A model generated the notes under the pieces. It saw only the letters and a program-made list of their open reading frames with translations, did no database searches and was not told the origin of the DNA. Position numbers and translations under genes: made by a program. A DNA stretch of 64,000 bases from Pegoplata infirma (taxonomy: Eukaryota; Arthropoda; Insecta; Diptera; Anthomyiidae). Positions 47,241-57,485 of this stretch are shown here, piece by piece. Numbering within the stretch: position 1 is the stretch's first letter; the number at the start of each line of letters is the position of its first letter. Location of the stretch: positions 57,048,844 through 57,112,843 of the forward strand of contig OY992540.1 of the NCBI GenBank assembly GCA_963921195.1, written 5' to 3'.

Positions 47241-47894
47241 ATAATATTGCGTGAATGTTTTAATTTACAAATATAATTATGTATAGAAAATGTACAGAAT
47301 TCAACAGTTTTTTAATTTTTTTAAACAATTTTTTTTTATTTTTTACGCATTTTTAAAAAATTTTTGACTTGTTAACATTTTATTTATAATACCGGTACGT
47401 ACCGGTATTGATGTTTCGATAACGGTTAACCGTTACCGAAATAATCGAAAATACCGTTACCTTTACCGTTACCGATATAAAAAATATGTAATACCGTTAC
47501 CGATACCGTTATTCGTTTCGGTTGCCAACCCTGCTTAAAACAAATAAAATTTTATTTAAAAACCATTTCAATGTTTTTTTCATTTAAAATAAAAACACAT
47601 TACAGTCAATTTTAAATGTTAATTTAATGACTAACCAAAACATTAAAAAACTACTGAATATTCACTTATTTTGTATTGAAAAACAGTAAAACTATAGAAG
47701 AAATTTTTTATTGCCGAAATTGAATGTAACAGAAAATTCATTTTTAAGACAGTAAATTATATTTTTTGAACTACAGAAATAGTAAAAAAAAAATAAATTC
47801 TTTATAAAATAAGTGATTTTTCTTTTAAAATAACTTTACTGATTACTTTTTAAAATAACCAACAAACAGTAAATGATATAATTTTCTTAGTGTA

Positions 47895-48538
47895 GCCAAA
47901 TCTATGTCTTGCTATTGCATTTAATTTTTCTGTTGCTGTTAATGTTGCTATTGTTTTTGCAATAATATTTCTTTAATTTTGTTTTAATACTTTTAGGAAA
48001 TGAAAAAAACTCAGATTATACGCATTTTTGGCATTTTTGGATATAATATTTAAATCTTCGGATAAATGCGCAACGACGCAATTATAAAAATCGTATAATT
48101 GCACTTATAAAAATGGATGTACATTTGCTATTGCACCTGCTTTTGCATCTGCTATTGCATTTGCTGTTGCATTTAATTTTTCAATTGCTATTAATTTAAC
48201 TACTGTTTTTGCAATAATATTACTTTAATTTTGTTTTATTAATAACTTAACTTTGGAATACTTTTTCAATTTTATTTATGCATGTAATTCAAGTAATTAA
48301 AATACTTTTCATATATTCTCATATTTATTTTCCAAAGTAATTTCATTTCATGTAGTGATATGAAAATATTTGTATTCCCTTCAAACTCTTCTTCAGTTAC
48401 AACAATTTTTTTACCCCATTCACGGACAAGTTAGTGAGTGCAATTATACCTCAACTTGAGCAAACCAACAGTAAATTAATGAGTTCATAAATGTTGCATT
48501 TTTAATTTATTTTTTTATTTTTTCATCATAACAAATAA
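47895..48538. repeat. Direct repeats TTGCTATTGCATTTAATTTTTC
   Basis: A block with 'gcatttaatttttc', 'gtttttgcaataatatt' and 'ctttaattttgtttta' occurs at 47927 and 48168, about 240 bp apart. Between them lies copy 2 of the GGATAAATGCGC repeat (47997-48125). Confidence 0.6.
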
Positions 48539-49255
48539 AACAAGTAAGAGTGTTAAATTCGGCTGTGCCGAATCTTTTATACCCTCCAACATGCAAATAA
48601 ATAAAAAAAAAAAATTGCAGAGGCGTCTTTTTTTTTTGGGGGGGGGGTCGGTAGTGGTAATTGGGGGGCACAATTCCTCTCGAATAAGTGTTAAAAAAAA
48701 TAATTATTATGCTTTTTGCACTAAAGAAATATAAATTTATCATTATATAAAAAAAAAAAAAATATTCCACGCCCATAAAAGGGGGGGGGGGTGGACCGTA
48801 AAACGATTTTTTCTAATTCTGTGGGTCCAAATGCAGGACCTTGAACTTTTTGTAGCATTAAAATGTTGGATTTGTTAAACAAAAACACAAAAAATCATGT
48901 AAAAATATTGTATTTTTCAGAGGTTTGTTTAGTTCTTCAAGGGGGAACTTTTTTCCCCTTGGTCCGATTTTGCCCATCTCCGAACTTAACCAGCCTATGA
49001 ACATAAGACATATATGTGAAAAATTTCAGGAGTCTACCACTTTTATTTTGGACTGTATCGTGTCTTCCACAGACGGACGGACGGACAGACGGACGGACGG
49101 ACGGACGGACAGACGGACATCGCTAGAATGTCTTAGAATCGATCACTGATCAATAATATATATACTTTATGGGGTCCTACACCGATATTTCGATGCGTTA
49201 CACACGGAATGACAAAGTGAGTATACCCCCATACTGTAGTTGGAGGGTATAAAAA
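48539..49255 (-). mobile_element. Full-length DINE-1/Helentron-like element, inverted
   Basis: It runs from acaagtaagagtgttaa, hairpin ATTCGGCTGTGCCGAAT, to TGTAGTTGGAGGGTATAAAAA. It is very similar to 21721-22433 in reverse, with (GGAC)n/(AGACG) at 49071-49117. It is a relatively young copy; its ORFs are not genes. Confidence 0.85.
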
Positions 49256-49598
49256 TAGCAGTAACGGAAGCAAGCTTTTTTTAACTACACACATATAAAC
49301 TAAAAAATGCAGGAAAATCAACAATAAAATAACAATATAATAAAAAAAATTTTAACAATAAAAGTCAAAAACTGTACTCAAATTTCTTTCCTCACACACG
49401 AAAAACCGTTAGACGGACAGATATACTAAATAACGGACAGTAACATGTTAACAATAAACAAATGCATATTGTCGGTGTTCTGAAAAAAACTTCTATGTGT
49501 ATTTAGTATAACTTTTCAGTAGATAACATTTTTACGAACAGTAGATAACAAAGTGTTTGATATTCTTTGCTAATCGGTATATTTTAGATATAACGGAA
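49256..49598. other. AT-rich sequence, nothing recognised
   Basis: It contains 'gacggacagatatac' and 'aacggacagtaac', which resemble the beginnings of the duplicated units that follow. Confidence 0.35.
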
Positions 49599-50150
49599 GG
49601 ACGGTCAGATTAAAGATTTTAACGATATGAACAATTGCACACAAGAAATGATATTCGCAGCCAAAGTACTTTCCACTTACAAAACAGAAACCAAAAATTG
49701 AATTGATTGAATTGATTTTAAATAAAATATTGTCATATATACAAATATTTTAATTGTATTAACAAACTGTGTTGTTAAATATAAACTGAGTTATTTTATG
49801 TTGTTATTGAAAATCAGCCATCAATACAATTTTATTTTTATGTTTTATCACACTACGGAAGGACGGACAGATTTAAATTTTCGACGATATTAACAATTGA
49901 ATATATGCACACCAGAAAAAAAACATCTTCAGCCAGAGTACTTTTCACTTGCACTACAGAAAAAGAAAATTGAATTGATGGATCACTTTCCAATTATTGT
50001 CATATTAAAAAATTATTTAATTGTATTAATAAACTGTGTTGTTAAATATAAACTCGGTTTTATCATTTGTCAACACAATCAAATTTTTTGGTAATATGAC
50101 AATATTTTATTTGAAAGTGAGCCAATAATACAATTTTATTTTCTGTGTCT
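49599..50150. repeat. Tandem duplication, unit about 260 bp
   Basis: Units start 'ggaaggacgg.cagat' at 49599 and 49858, and share 'aactgtgttgttaaatataaact' type sequence and 'tacaattttattt' near their ends. The right end (attttattttctgtgt) is the inverse of the start of the next element at 50163-50178. Confidence 0.68.
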
Positions 50151-51532
50151 TAAGGAGGATATACACAGAAAATAAAATCGTCAAATTTAAATCAACAAAC
50201 ATCAATTGTAAATCAACCAAACATCCCAGCAAAATTTTCGGTTGCAAAGAACCGATTGTGGAACAACTTATACTTCCCTAGAACCTGTTCTAATTCTTGT
50301 GCAACACTGATTCTTTTTACATAGGGATTGTCCCAAAAGCAACAGGTGTTTGTAAGCCAAATTAGAACATATTTTTGTTCTTCGGAATCGGTTCTAGAAG
50401 TAAAATTTGGAACTGAAGTGAGAATGTAAGAAATATTTTGAATTGCATTTATTTATTAAACAAAGATAAATACAATCATATTTGACATGAAGTATGCACA
50501 GTTCTTAACACACATATATCCTTTTGCGTCTCCAAAATTGAATTTTGGGCCTTACAATAAGGACATACCAGAACATGGATTTTCTGCAAACTAAAATAAA
50601 CAACTAAAAAAGTTAAATTCGGCCTTGCCGAATGTAGTGATACCCTCCACAATTTTAAAAAGATTATTGCCAAAAACTTTATTTAAAAGGAAATTACTTT
50701 TGAAAAAAAAAATTTGAAAAAAAATTTCCGCGAAACAAAATTTTGGTAAAAAAAAAAAATCCGCGATTTTTTTCTTTTTTTGTCAAAAAATATGTTCGTA
50801 CTTGTTTAAATACCATTTGGTGTTCAATTATGTTCACATATGTCAACCAGAAGCCGAATTAGAGCATTTTGTATTTTTAGGTTATGTTGAATGTACTGAA
50901 ATTTTTGAGGAGCGCTTACATTTTCGTTCATAACTTTTGAACCGCTGCACATTGGGTTCAAATGGTGCCAAAGTGGCGATTAATTGAAATTTATAAATGA
51001 AGTTTTTGTTATAAAATTTGGTATGGGGTAAAAGTAGATAAAATTCTGCAACACTAGTTATCAAAATCAATCAACTGAGTTGTTTACTTTTTTTTTCGGT
51101 GAGCTGTCAAAGTTAACAAATTATTGCAGTTTTTGAAAAAAGTAAAAAAATTTAAATTTTTTACAATTCAAGCGATTATTAGTGGTATTAAGTCTTTTAA
51201 AAGAAAATCTTTTATAATGGAACCTTAAACACCAGGGACTAAGCTAAATTTTAAAATTTTTTTTGTTTATAAAAATTGTGTCTCAACTTTTTTAATAATT
51301 TTTTTAAAAAGGGTCCAAAATTGGGATATTTTCCATATTTAATGGGCCACACATATTAAGTTAGTAATAGTTGGATTTAGTTTTGAGGATTTTAAAAAAG
51401 TATAGGATATCAGCTTTTATTTAAAAGAAAAAAAAGTACGGACAATGCCCGGCCCTTTTTTTTTATTCCCATTTTTGTGTAAAAAGTCTGGGTATCATTT
51501 ATTAAACAAATCCATTATATGTGTGTTTATAC

Positions 51533-52182
51533 CCTTCAACTACAGTATGGGCTTACACTCACTTTGTCATTCCGTATGTAACGCATTGAAATATGGGTCT
51601 AGGACCCAATAAAGTGTATATTATTGATCACTGATCGATTCTAAGACATTCTGTGACTAACCGTGTGTCCGTCCGACCGTCTGTTGTTGAGCACACCATA
51701 AAGTACATAAAACAAGAGCTAGAATCCTGAAGTTTGTCACAAATATGTATAATGATTATCGGCTGGTTAAGTTCTTGAACGACCAAAATCGGACCAGGGG
51801 GGAAAAAATTCCCCCTTGAAGAACTAAAACTACCCCAGAAAAATATTTTTTTTACAAGTTTTATTTGTATATTTGTTCAATAATTGAAACATTTTAATGC
51901 CATATGAAGTTCATCGACCTGAATTTGAACCAAGGGGGATCAGGAATGCCAATTTTTTCGGTCCGCCCCTTTTTGGGGGCGTGTATAGAAAAAATAATTT
52001 AAATAATGATAAATTTGTATTAATTAGGTGCAAAAACTGACATCTATTTTTTTTGCAACGTTTATAGCGAGGGGAAGGTGTCCCCCATAGTCTCCCGGTA
52101 AACCCTCCCCCCTACGCGAAGAAAACGTCCCCTCCATTTGTTTTTTGTAACTTTATTACATGTTCAAGGGTTTCGTGCTTTT
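51533..52182 (+). mobile_element. Helentron-like element, 3'-truncated
   Basis: It starts 'tttatacccttcaactacag', contains 'gatcactgatcgattctaag' and 'ttcccccttgaagaac', and stops at 'attacatgttcaaggg' without hairpin or CTTGTTT tail. Confidence 0.75.
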
Positions 52183-53109
52183 TTCCAAAAACATAAAAAA
52201 CGACTAAAAGATTAAAAAAAAAAATTTTTTGTTAAATTTTTTTTTCTAAAATGCTGTGTTTTTATGTATTTATGATAATTCCTTAATAAAAAACTATAAT
52301 ATTCCCATAAATCACTTTTTTCAGATAAATTTGTACATTTATGAGATTTTGTGAAAAACAAAAATTGGATTTAAAAAAAAATTATAATAATACTTATAAA
52401 TACATATTATGCATTCTTTCGTTAATTACTTTGACAGCACATTATGTGCACTTTAATTTACATTTTTTTTATTAATTTATCGCTTTTCATTCCAAAGTTA
52501 CAGCCCAGCAGAAATAAATCGAGATTTTGGCGACACAGCATCTATTTATAGCATACCGAAGCGCATCCAAAGAGCGCTCTTAAGGATGCAGTAAAAGTAA
52601 GGGGAAAAAAGTTAAATTTTTTGTTAAGATTTTTTATATAAAACTTACAATTTAAAATTATTTTTTGATAAAATTTCACACTTGCTTTCTTTTTTAAAAT
52701 TTTTAACACTTTTTGAATGAAAAAGTATGAGTTTTGGACGAAGACAGATGATTTCACTGCATCATTATTGCGCATTTATCAGCGCTGCAAAGAGTGCTTC
52801 AATCATAACATATTTAACACATTTTGAATGATGATAAATAGGCTAACCAAAAAACAGCAAATGCTTTTTTGTTATTTCAAAGAATAAACCGATTTGGATT
52901 AAACACAGTCTGATAACGAAAAAACACAAATATTAAAATAAATTTGTTTTAACTTTTTTTGCATATTTTTTCATTTATTGGTATGTTTTTTATCTCATTT
53001 TTACATTTTATTCTCTTTCTTACAACTTTTTTCTTGTAATTTATCTAGATTATTATTTTTTTTTAAATCAAAAAAATGTTGCTAAAATTTTTACAAATAC
53101 ATATGTATT

Positions 53110-53572
53110 TCAAAAAAATGTTTGCAGATTTTAAAATATTTTTCAGTATTTTTAAAAACAATTTTTGACTACATAATTTCCACTTTAATTTCAAATAATA
53201 CAAATTATATTACGAAAAACTTACAATCATATTTTAGAAACTTAAATTATATTTATAAAAGTTCCAATTATATTTCAAAAATTTCCAATTATTTTTCAGA
53301 AATTTTCATTTATAACTCAAAAATTTACAATTATATTTCAAAAATTTTCCAATTATATTTCCTAAATTTCTATTTCAGAAACTTCCACTTATATTTCAGA
53401 AATTTCCATTAATATTACAAAAACTTCCAATTGTATTTAAGAAATTTACATTTGTATTTCCAAAATTTTCTAAATACTTTTCAGAAAATTCCATTTGTAT
53501 TTTAAAAATTTCCATTTTGATTTCAAAATTTTCAAATTTTTTTTTGCTATTAGGAAAATTCCATTTAAATTT
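53110..53572. repeat. ATTTCAAAAATTTCCAATT minisatellite
   Basis: Degenerate units of about 22-25 bp. The 96-codon ORF at 53122-53412 is an artefact rich in Asn, Tyr and Ile. The array resumes at 54181-54300 after the inserted Helentron. Confidence 0.72.
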
Positions 53573-53573
53573 T

Positions 53574-54180
53574 AAACAAGTAAAAAAGTTAAATTCGGCC
53601 TTGCCGAATGTAGTGATGCCCACCACAATTTCAAAAAGATAATTGCAAAAAACTTTTTTTTAAAGAAAATTACTTTTGAAAAAAAAAAAAAATTGAAAAA
53701 AAATTTCCGCGAAAAAAATTTGTTAAAAAAAAAATCCGCGATTTTTTTTTTGTCAAAAAATATGTTCGTACTTGTTTAAATACCATTTGGTGTTCAATTA
53801 TGTTCACATATGTCAACCAGAAGCCGAATTAAACCATTTTGCATTTTTAGGTTATGTTGAATGTACTGACATTTTTGAGGTGTGCTTACATTTTCGTTCA
53901 TAACTTTTGAACCGCTGAACCAATATCGCTCAAATGCAATACCAAACTTCTCGGGAGAACTTCCAATAAATATGTTAAGTTTCAGTCATCTCTGTGCAAT
54001 ATTTTGTCCGCGACAGCATTTTCCACAGACAGACAGACGGACATCGCTAGAATGTCTTAGAATCGATCGGGCATCATAAAAATATATGCTTTATGGGGTC
54101 CCAGACCGATATTTCGATGAGTTACAAACGGAATGACAAACTTATATATACCCTCTATCACTAAGTGGAGGGTATAAAAA
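53574..54180 (-). mobile_element. Full-length Helentron-like element, CTATCACTAAGTGG variant
   Basis: The 607-bp copy runs from aaacaagtaaaaaagttaa with hairpin ATTCGGCCTTGCCGAAT to 'ctaagtggagggtataaaaa'. It has 'cttctcgggagaacttcc', a short (AGAC)n run near 54026, and 'ggggtcccagaccgatattt'. It is the reference for the split copy 50599-55114. Confidence 0.84.
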
Positions 54181-54309
54181 ATTCCATGTGTATTTTAGAA
54201 ATTTCCAATTGTGTTTCAAAAATTTCTATTTCAAAATTTTCTAAACTCTTTCCAGAAAATTCATTTATATTTCCAAATAAATAATTTAGAAAATTTAAAA
54301 TACAAATAA

Positions 54310-54480
54310 AAAAAAATGAATTCACTGCATCTTTATTCTGCTTAAATCAGCTCTGAAAAGATACATGAATTCACTGCATCTTTATAGCGCTTAATCAGCG
54401 CTATAAAAGTATGCTTTAATCAGCGCTCTAAAGACACGTGATTTCAGTGCATCTTAAGAGCGCTTTTTCTGTGTATCCAA
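54310..54480. repeat. Short tandem repeats CACTGCATCTTTATAGCGCT
   Basis: Two to three units of about 55-60 bp with 'atgaattcactgcatctt', 'cttaatcagcgct' and 'ctaaag'. AGCGCT is self-complementary. Confidence 0.65.
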
Positions 54481-55870
54481 CTAGCGCTCTAAAGTGGGAC
54501 ATCGCCTTAGAGAATCATACATGAATTCAGCACGTTTGGAAGCGCTACTTGACTCGGGATTCCTTTCCAAAAGCTGCTGCCAGTTCAGCAAAATTTCTGC
54601 TGGGAGCAAAAATTGTGAACTATAACCCTTTTTTCCGAAAAACAAAAAAACGCCTAACAGGTTAAAAAAAATTTTTTTTTTCCAATTTTTTTTTTCCAAA
54701 ATGTGTATTTTTACGTGTTTATATTATGTCATCGATAAAAAAATATAATATTCTAAAACTACTGCTTATCTGAATTAATCGCCATTTTGGGTACCATCGA
54801 ACCCACTGTGCGCTGAACCGATATCGCTCAAATGCAATACCAAACTTCTCGGGAGAACTTCCAATATATATTTTAAGTTTCAGTCATCTCTGTGCAATAT
54901 TTTGTCCGCGAGAGCATTTTCCACAGACAGACAGACAGACAGACAGACGGACAGACGGACAGACGGACAGACGGACATCGCTAGAATGTCTTAAAATCGA
55001 TCGGGCATCATGAATATATATACTTTATGGGGTCCCAGACCGATATTTCGATGAGTTACAAACGGAATGACAAACTTATATATACCCTCTATCACTAAGT
55101 GGAGGGTATAAAAACATAATATTATTAGTATTTGACCCTACCCATACAATAAAAATTTAACTTACTCACCTTTTTATTAACAATTTTCACGATTATATCC
55201 TGATATTTTAAGAGAATTTCGTGTTTTTTCTTGGTTAACAAAAAAATAAATGATTTTATTTTTTAATTTTTTTGACACATAATTTTTTTTTTTAATTCCT
55301 GAGAACCAAAATATAATGAAATGTTGATTACAGAGAACATGTTTCACAACAATTTTCACTTAACTTGTTCTGAATAATTAAAGTGTAATAGTGTATGATT
55401 ACCGAAAAACCTGTTCTAGAACAAGTGTTGTCAGAATCGGTTCTGAAAAATTTTCCTGGGATGATATCAACCAAACATTTAGTAAAAATGGCCGCCTGTT
55501 AGTCCATAATACAAAACTTCGATTTTGTGTTCAACAAACTCAGTCAAGTAATAGTTTTTGTGTTTGATAAATTTCTTTGTGGAAAAAAAATTTCATTTGT
55601 CAGATCAACAAATTGTGTTTGTGTTTGTTGAATTTCTGTGTTGATAAAAAAAATTAAGATTTTTTACTTTTGTCAGATCAACAAATTGTGTTTGTGTTTG
55701 TTGAATTTCTTTGTTGGAAAAAACAATTTTTTTTAACAATAAAAATTTACAAACTTTCAGTGAAAAAATTAATTGTATTCACAAATATTGGGGTCAATAT
55801 AACAATTTGTTTTTTTCTGTATACCAAGTGCTATCAGTAATTAAGCAGTTTTATTTTTAATTTATAGTAA

Positions 55871-56008
55871 AATTTCACATAGGATTCCTTGTTGTCGTAC
55901 TGACGATACGAATGAGTAAAAACATGCACACCAAAAAATACCATCCTCATTTTTTTTCAGTGAATCCTGTATTCACTTACTCCTATAGAGGGAATCCCAA
56001 GTGAAATT
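55871..56008. mobile_element. Small inverted-repeat element, about 138 bp
   Basis: AATTTCACATAGGATTCC on the left and GGAATCCCAAGTGAAATT on the right are imperfect complements. A second pair (gaatgagtaa, tgaatcctg) lies inside. No clear duplication. Confidence 0.5.
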
Positions 56009-56134
56009 ATTTAAAGAATAAATATTTTAAGTTTACTAAAAAACCTTGTTTAGTTTAATGGCAGCATTAATTGTTATGTTGATCGCTAGCTTAGCCATCA
56101 ATGCCATAAACTTAAGTTTGTTTCTTAAGCTTGA

Positions 56135-56305
56135 TTTACACGTTAACTACCCTTGACTACCCTGATCTACTATTTCCCAGTATTGGAGGATAGCAATTGT
56201 CAAATTCAAATAATTTTTCATACAAAATTATTTAAACCCGGCAAACCGTATCACCAATACTGGGAAATAGTAGATAAGGGTGGTCAAGGGTAGTTAACGT
56301 GTAAA
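56135..56305. mobile_element. MITE with 52-bp inverted repeats
   Basis: The 171-bp segment begins TTTACACGTTAACTACCC and ends GGGTAGTTAACGTGTAAA. The arms of about 52 bp are nearly perfect ('ctactatttcccagtattgg' and complement), with a loop of about 67 bp. No ORF. A TA or TTTA flank is possible but not distinct. Confidence 0.75.
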
Positions 56306-56735
56306 CTGCCCTTTTAGCAAAGTTTCAAACTCTATGAATATTCTCCTTAACAACTTTTTCTTTGCATTTTACCAAAACTAATTAAATTCGGTATGTATTG
56401 TATTGAATACCTTCCCCATCAGCTGCATGTCCAAACTAACTATTTGTATATTACTAAAGTTATTTTTCTAGTATATTGCTGTAGGATGAGTCTCTAACAA
56501 AATATTTGAATTGTTGGGTGCTGGAAATAAAGACAAAAAAAAACTACTATTCGCGAACATATGGTCAAAAAACTTTTGTGTGGTTTTCAACAGCTTTTTT
56601 ATGTTTTTGTATAGTTTATCATTTTTAAAACACTATTGTGCAACCTTTCTTAAAATATGGGCCTAAAATGAGACTGATATCTTAAACCGTAAATTAAAAT
56701 TTTGACTGCACCCATAATCGGGACCTCTCTTTGTA
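56306..56735. other. AT-rich sequence, nothing recognised
   Basis: No tandem, inverted or coding structure seen. Confidence 0.4.
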
Positions 56736-57095
56736 CTCTTGCCCAAAACATTAAATCATGACAAAGTTTTGCTGAAGATTTGGGTAGCAAAGTTTTTTTT
56801 TTTTAGAAAATATAATGTTACATTTATTTGACATTCCATGCAAAACGAATTAAAATATCGGTCGAGGACTCCATTAAGTTTACATATTATTGATCCATTT
56901 CTAAGACATTCTAGCTATGTACAATGTACATTGTACATCCATTTGCCTGTGGAAAGAAAAATGCAGTCCAAACCGAAAGAGTTGTAAATTTGGTAAATGA
57001 GTGTATTACTTAAGTGCAAAAAAGGGATTTTTAAATTTTGGAGAGTAAAAAAAGATTCGGTTCAGAAAAATTTAGCACTCACACTTCTTTTTTGT
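56736..57095 (+). mobile_element. Diverged Helentron-like fragment
   Basis: It is the same unit as 31935-32312, with 'atatcggtcgaggactccat', 'gatccatttctaagacattc' and the tail 'agattcggttcagaaaaatt', CACACTTCTTTT. A direct duplicate of 'tgtacattgtacat' replaces the usual oligonucleotide repeat. Confidence 0.6.
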
Positions 57096-57109
57096 ACATT
57101 TGTTACACA

Positions 57110-57485
57110 AATGGACCACTTTTATGTCAAAAAAAAAAATAAAAAATTTTTGTTGATAAAAAAACAAAATTTTTAGTGAAAAAAATGTTTGTTAAAACAA
57201 ATGTTTTTGATGAAGAAAAAAATGTTCAACAAAAAAAATTTTTTTGAAGAGTAAAAAAGATTCGGTACAGAAGAATTTAACACTATCACTTATTTTTTGA
57301 AAGAAAAAAATTGAGAAAAAAAAATTTTCGAAAAAGATTTTTTGTTGAAAAATAATTATGTTTTATTTACCAGCTGGTGTAAAACGTTTTTATTCACCGC
57401 AGGTAAATTATTATTCAAGTTGATAATCGAAGTTTCAAACCTTTTTGGTCTTAAGAAAATTAAAACAGTATACTATAGTACTTGC
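57110..57485 (-). repeat. Oligo(A) tract and inverted leader
   Basis: A runs broken by TTTTTGTTG are followed by 'aaataattatgttttattta', CCAGCTGGTG and 'ttattcaagttgataatcga', matching 32960-33090. A second Helentron-like tail fragment lies at 57248-57300. Confidence 0.6.

Larger units (their letters stand above)
37951..47533. mobile_element. hAT-like element (CAGTGTTGGC...GCCAACCCTG) containing a satellite array
   Basis: Ends CAGTGTTGGC and GGTTGCCAACCCTG are flanked by CTTAAAAC (37943-37950, 47534-47541). Subterminal regions consist of ACCGTTACC/AATACCG motifs (37969-38055, 45761-45830, 47390-47520). Only about 1.4 kb is its own sequence or small insertions; 7.7 kb is the inverted 541-bp array. 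It also holds the hAT-like element 45904-46370 and a Helentron fragment. Confidence 0.8.
37910..47892. mobile_element. CACTCAAAA-type MITE hosting a 9.6-kb hAT-like element
   Basis: TA-CACTCAAAAAAAATG on the left and TTTTCTTAGTG-TA on the right; only about 390 bp is its own sequence. The host sequence is rejoined across the hAT duplication CTTAAAAC. End similarity to 12486-12718 and 24934-25739 is partial. Confidence 0.5.
52504..54604. mobile_element. CCCAGCAGAAAT element, AG flanks
   Basis: Ends CCCAGCAGAAAT and ATTTCTGCTGGG are flanked by AG (52502-52503, 54605-54606). AGCGCT and 'cactgcatc' motifs are concentrated near both ends (52540-52790, 54320-54550). The middle is a minisatellite interrupted by the Helentron 53574-54180. 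Confidence 0.7.
50948..54810. mobile_element. Transib-like element with CACA(T/G)TGGGTTC ends
   Basis: Left end CACATTGGGTTC and right-end complement CACAGTGGGTTC form inverted repeats of about 30 bp (also 'tggcgattaatt'). CGCTG flanks both sides (50943-50947, 54811-54815), and the empty site 'aaccgctgaacc' is present at 53921. The 5-bp GC-rich duplication and heptamer-like end suit Transib. No transposase is left; the 3.9 kb includes a truncated Helentron, a CCCAG element and another Helentron. Confidence 0.72.
50599..55114 (-). mobile_element. Helentron-like element (variant with CTATCACTAAGTGG end) split by a Transib-like insertion
   Basis: The 3' tail 'aagttaaattcggccttgccg' stands at 50609 and the TATACCC end 'ctaagtggagggtataaaaa' at 55095-55114. 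About 650 bp is its own sequence, matching the uninterrupted copy at 53574-54180. The insertion lies in 'tgaaccgctgaacc'. Confidence 0.82.
50225..55460. mobile_element. CCCAGCAAAATTTTC element, AT flanks
   Basis: Ends CCCAGCAAAATTTTC and AAAATTTTCCTGGG are flanked by AT. A longer 13-bp direct repeat ATCAACCAAACAT also stands at 50212-50224 and, five bases further out, 55466-55478. Own sequence is about 0.7 kb, with 'aaccgatt' and 'cctgttct' motifs near both ends. It hosts the Helentron 50599-55114. Confidence 0.6.
50165..55820. mobile_element. ACAGAAAA-ended MITE, outermost layer of a six-deep nest
   Basis: ACAGAAAATAAAAT on the left and TTTGTTTTTTTCTGT on the right, with ATAC on both sides (50161-50164, 55821-55824). 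The right part has two direct copies of 'gtcagatcaacaaattgtg' about 80 bp apart. Its own sequence is about 0.4 kb; the remainder is inserted material. Confidence 0.55.

Noticed and set aside
53122..53412. 96-codon ORF rich in Asn, Tyr and Ile
   Set aside because: Product of the ATTTCAAAAATTTCC minisatellite.
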